From positions 1 to 64,000 of the forward strand of contig CACOYM010000011.1 of assembly GCA_902631395.1 (NCBI GenBank): a stretch of DNA of 64,000 bases. Direction: 5' to 3'. Source of the stretch: Halieaceae bacterium (GTDB lineage Bacteria; Pseudomonadota; Gammaproteobacteria; Pseudomonadales; Halieaceae). How positions within the stretch are numbered: position 1 is the stretch's first letter; each line of letters starts with the position of its first letter. The position numbers and the translations under genes were made by a program. The notes under the pieces were generated by a model. The model saw only the letters and a program-made list of their open reading frames with translations. It had not been told where the DNA came from and ran no database searches. Of the stretch, positions 60,952-64,000 are shown one piece after another.

Positions 60952-62865
60952 ATGACGGCTGAAGCCACACAAACGATGGGCTTTCAGACTGAAGCAAAAC
61001 GTCTGCTTCACCTGATGATTCATTCGCTCTACTCAAATCGAGAGATCTTTCTCCGGGAACTGATATCGAACGCCTCGGATGCAATAGATAAGCACAGGTT
61101 TGCGGTAATCAATGACTCCGCCATGGGTGGTGCTAACGGTGACTATCGGATTCGCGTCTACCCAGATGAAAAAAACAAAACTATTACTATCGACGACAAC
61201 GGCATTGGTATGTCGCGTGAGGAGGTTATTGAGAACCTTGGCACGATCGCCAAATCCGGTACGGCGGCTTTCATGGAACAACTGAGTGGCGATCAGAAAT
61301 CTGACAGCCAGTTGATCGGGCAATTTGGCGTGGGTTTTTATTCTTCGTTTATCGTAGCGGATCGTGTTGAGGTACTGACGCGTAAGGCGGGTGAGACCGG
61401 CGCAACGCATTGGGAGTCTGCCGGTGAGGATGACTTCACGGTGAGTGAGGCAGAGCGGGAAAGTGCGGGCAGCACCATTATTTTGCATTTGAAATCCGAC
61501 GCAGAGGAGTTTGCAGACAGCTGGCGAGTCAGGTCGGTGATCAAGAAGTACTCCGACCATATTTCGGTTCCGGTCATGATGCCTGAGCCGCCAAAGCCGG
61601 TCGAAAATGAGGAGTCGGTCGAGGAGAGTGAGGCGGGAGAGACTGAGTGGCAGCCCGTTAACGAAGCAAAGGCACTGTGGACGAGAAGCCGCACCGATAT
61701 TAATGATGAAGAATATCAGGCATTTTATAAGCACATCTCTCACGATTTCGAGGATGCCCTGACTTGGAGCCATAATGCAGTCGAGGGTAAGTTGGAGTAC
61801 ACCTCCTTACTGTATTTGCCCAAGCGAGCGCCCTTTGACTTATGGCATCGAGAGGGTGCGAGGGGCCTCAAGCTTTATGTGCAGCGCACGTTCATCATGG
61901 ACGAAGCGGAGCAATTTCTTCCTATATACCTGCGATTCGTGAGGGGGGTACTGGACTCCAGTGATCTACCCCTGAACGTGTCGCGGGAAATCCTGCAGCA
62001 AAATCAGCAGGTGGAATCAATCCGCGGTGCCTTGACCAAACGTGTGCTGGATATGCTGTCAAAAATGGCCAGCAAGCAGCCGGGGGACTACGAAGAGTTC
62101 TGGGACACTTTTGGTGCGGTGTTGAAGGAGGGGCCCGCGGAGGATTTTGCCAATCGAGAAAAGATTGCCGGCCTACTCAGGTTCGCTACCACGGATGATG
62201 ACGAGCCGCTGCAGCGTCGCTCATTGAAGCAATATGTGGAAAGCATGCAGGAAGGTCAGCAATCGATTTACTACGTAGTAGCTGAGAATCACGCTACCGC
62301 CAAAAACAGCCCCCATATCGAGGCGCTTCGCCGGCAGGGTGTAGAGGTGCTTTTGTTGTCCGATCGCGTTGATGAGTGGCTGATGAGTCACTTGGGCGAG
62401 TATGACGGCAAGCCGCTGCGCGATTGCGCAAAGGGAGAGTGGGGTGATGAGGCCGATAGCGACGACGCTAAGAAGGCGCTCGAAGAAGCTGAAAAAGCAA
62501 GCGAATCGCTGATTGAGCGTATGCAAGGCGTTCTTGCCGAGCGCGTGGCCGGCATTCGGCCGACCATTCGTCTGACGACCTCGCCTGCTTGTCTGACCGT
62601 AGCGGAGCATGAGATGGGTGCTCAGATGCGCCGGATTATGGAGGCCGCGGGCCAAGAGATGCCCGAGACTAAGCCGACCATGGAGATCAACGTTGAGCAC
62701 CCATTACTCAAGCGGCTGGATGAGGAAGCTGATGAGGACCGGTTTGCAGACCTTGCGCAAATCTTGCTAGATCAGGCCGTGCTGGCGGAGGGGTCGATGT
62801 TAGAGGATCCGGCCTCATATGTTGCACGACTCAATAAGTTGCTCGTGGAGATGAGCGACGCATAA
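60952..62865 (+). CDS. htpG: Molecular chaperone HtpG (Hsp90)
   Basis: The 637-residue Hsp90 has the ATP-binding motifs [18 protein letters not shown], the lid region GTIAKSGT and [11 protein letters not shown], then the middle domain with the catalytic Arg region and the short bacterial C-terminal dimer domain. It assists folding and remodelling of client proteins. ATG 60952 follows AAGGA by eight bases; a longer open frame lacks support. Confidence 0.96.
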   Translation: MTAEATQTMGFQTEAKRLLHLMIHSLYSNREIFLRELISNASDAIDKHRFAVINDSAMGGANGDYRIRVYPDEKNKTITIDDNGIGMSREEVIENLGTIAKSGTAAFMEQLSGDQKSDSQLIGQFGVGFYSSFIVADRVEVLTRKAGETGATHWESAGEDDFTVSEAERESAGSTIILHLKSDAEEFADSWRVRSVIKKYSDHISVPVMMPEPPKPVENEESVEESEAGETEWQPVNEAKALWTRSRTDINDEEYQAFYKHISHDFEDALTWSHNAVEGKLEYTSLLYLPKRAPFDLWHREGARGLKLYVQRTFIMDEAEQFLPIYLRFVRGVLDSSDLPLNVSREILQQNQQVESIRGALTKRVLDMLSKMASKQPGDYEEFWDTFGAVLKEGPAEDFANREKIAGLLRFATTDDDEPLQRRSLKQYVESMQEGQQSIYYVVAENHATAKNSPHIEALRRQGVEVLLLSDRVDEWLMSHLGEYDGKPLRDCAKGEWGDEADSDDAKKALEEAEKASESLIERMQGVLAERVAGIRPTIRLTTSPACLTVAEHEMGAQMRRIMEAAGQEMPETKPTMEINVEHPLLKRLDEEADEDRFADLAQILLDQAVLAEGSMLEDPASYVARLNKLLVEMSDA

Positions 62866-62876
62866 GGTGGTATTGA

Positions 62877-63350
62877 CGTCGTGGCGAGGCAGAGTCGAAG
62901 CGTTCGGATCAGCAGGGCGCACTCGGCCGTCTGGGCCAAAGGTGTTTGCGCGTCATGGCGGAGAGCTGTGAGCAGTGGTGCTCAAGCGCTGAGATCGCGC
63001 CAGTTGCAGCGCTTCTCTGTAGCCCCTTCCGTAGTACCCGCGAGACAGCAGAGGTGCTGGCCGATGTATTTCATCCAAACAGATTAGAGGTGCTCGATAC
63101 GTTGGCGCCCGGTGCACGCCTTGAGATTTTTAGCGAGTAGCAGTTTGGAATGGACTGGCATATCGTCATAGTGCCCCATCGGCCTTTTGTTTCTCTCGCC
63201 ATCTCTTGTTGGGCTGACGATACGAGACTTACGCCGCTCGCCCCTGGAGGGTATCCGGCACTCGAGGTATTGAGTCTGCAATGCGGCGGTGTCTCCCCTT
63301 TGCACCACTGCCCAGACCCCAGTGCGTTGATGGATGAGGATTGTGTTTAG
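62877..63350 (+). pseudogene. sixA: Broken SixA-like phosphohistidine phosphatase
   Basis: One continuous frame reads as a SixA-type histidine phosphatase but is damaged at both ends. It begins RRGEAES directly after an in-frame TGA (62874-62876). The usual short N-terminal strand is missing, and the catalytic RHGEAE has lost its His. The middle is well kept (LLCSPFRSTRETAEVL, LAPGARLEIF). A TAG at 63138-63140 then interrupts the frame, after which homology continues: HIVIVPHRPFVSLA with the second catalytic His, then LAPGGYPALEVL. Loss of start, nucleophile and a nonsense codon indicate an inactive gene. It overlaps the next gene's start. Confidence 0.75.
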
Positions 63351-64000
63351 AGCAGCGGCATCTCGCGCGATAGCAGTATCGGCAGACGGACTGAACTACT
63401 CTGGTCTGGAATGGGGTAATCCAGAGGGACATCCGATTATTGCCTTGCACGGCTGGCTGGATAATGCGCTATCGTTCGCTTCACTGGCCCCGTTGCTATG
63501 CGACTTTCGCGTTATCGCACTTGATTTGTCTGGTCATGGTCTCAGCGACCATCGCTCTCCTGACGCGACTTACAACATCTGGGATGACGTCCCGCAACTA
63601 CTGTCGATCTTCGAACGGCTTGATCTGCCCAGGCTCGCCCTCCTGGGTCATAGCCGGGGTGCGGCGATCTCGGTATTACTCGCCGCCGCACTGGGCTCGC
63701 GCTGCTCGCATCTAGTGCTTTTAGACGGCATGTTGCCCTACCCGACTGAGGATGTTTCAGCGGCCTCGCAGTTTCTGCAGGCCCAAAAGGATCACGAGGC
63801 CCTAAGTAGCTATGAACCCAGAATATTTCGCGATTATGCGGAGTTTGTCGCTGCACGGGTCAGATTAGGATTTTCGGAGGAAAGTGCCCAAATCCTAGCT
63901 CCACGCGCTATTCGCCGAGTATCAGATGGATTTGTGCTCAACCATGACCCGCGTTTGAACCATAATTCCGCCATCAAGCTGACGCCGACCATGTGCTCAG
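63343..64000 (+). CDS. Alpha/beta hydrolase, 3' end beyond the window
   Basis: A GTG at 63343 with GAGGA four to eight bases upstream opens a frame that runs to the window edge (about 219 codons). It has the oxyanion HGWLDNALSF, the DLSGHGLSD strand turn, the nucleophile elbow GHSRGA and LLDGMLPYP after it, typical of MEST-like alpha/beta hydrolases. The catalytic His would lie beyond the window. It overlaps the last eight bases of the sixA remnant. The substrate is unknown. Confidence 0.8.
   Translation, partial: MFRAAASRAIAVSADGLNYSGLEWGNPEGHPIIALHGWLDNALSFASLAPLLCDFRVIALDLSGHGLSDHRSPDATYNIWDDVPQLLSIFERLDLPRLALLGHSRGAAISVLLAAALGSRCSHLVLLDGMLPYPTEDVSAASQFLQAQKDHEALSSYEPRIFRDYAEFVAARVRLGFSEESAQILAPRAIRRVSDGFVLNHDPRLNHNSAIKLTPTMCS

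Noticed and set aside
61033..61773. 246-codon open frame antisense to htpG
   Set aside because: It is a shadow of a highly conserved Hsp90 coding region.

Overview
The window is a bacterial chromosome segment, most like a free-living aerobic (probably marine) gammaproteobacterium of the Cellvibrionales/OM60-NOR5 type. That placement is inferred from gene content and order only: the smc-zipA-ligA string, a complete System I cytochrome c maturation operon, phoB-phoR, and gltA divergent from sdhCDAB-sucAB-lpd-sucCD. No rRNA, tRNA, CRISPR array, insertion sequence, prophage or integrase was seen.

Layout. (1) 1-8.0 kb: a small oxidative catabolic island. A flavin monooxygenase fused to an Old Yellow Enzyme domain is divergent from a MarR regulator. 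A second OYE-type reductase, a GabD-type aldehyde dehydrogenase, a flavin reductase, an FMN reductase-fold protein and a dienelactone hydrolase follow. Two near-identical dyads flank the divergent promoters and look like MarR operators. (2) 8.2-16.7 kb: a same-strand run of sulfurtransferase, triosephosphate isomerase, thiolase-like protein, short-chain dehydrogenase, crotonase, AI-2E-type membrane protein, esterase lipoprotein and uridine kinase-like protein, mainly acyl-CoA metabolism. (3) 16.8-23.2 kb: mixed single genes, including a small HNH-type ORF with no normal start codon, a glutathione peroxidase-fold protein, a hydrolase, an acyltransferase, a DMT transporter and a HAD phosphatase. 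It also holds a decayed oxyR-like gene whose remnant runs into the end of a voltage-gated potassium channel gene. (4) 23.2-36.2 kb: tesA divergent from ybbA-ybbP, then mdh, ttcA and ccmABCDEFGHI. (5) 36.3-46.9 kb: smc-zipA-ligA, an SLT lipoprotein, phoBR and hisC. (6) 46.9-60.8 kb: a KAS III-like gene behind gltA, and the oxidative TCA genes. (7) 60.8-64 kb: htpG under a textbook sigma-32 promoter, a broken sixA-like phosphatase gene and the start of an alpha/beta hydrolase that runs off the window.

How it fits together. The core half supports aerobic respiration: citrate synthase, succinate dehydrogenase, 2-oxoglutarate dehydrogenase, succinyl-CoA synthetase and malate dehydrogenase feed electrons to a chain whose c-type cytochromes are matured by the Ccm proteins. 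The accessory half suggests use of aromatic or acyl substrates entering as CoA esters. I found no convincing new defence, secretion or biosynthetic system. The items most worth a second look are the MarR dyad arrangement, the no-start HNH ORF, the two pseudogenes, the potassium channel with a zinc-ribbon tail and the triosephosphate isomerase gene embedded in an acyl-CoA gene run.
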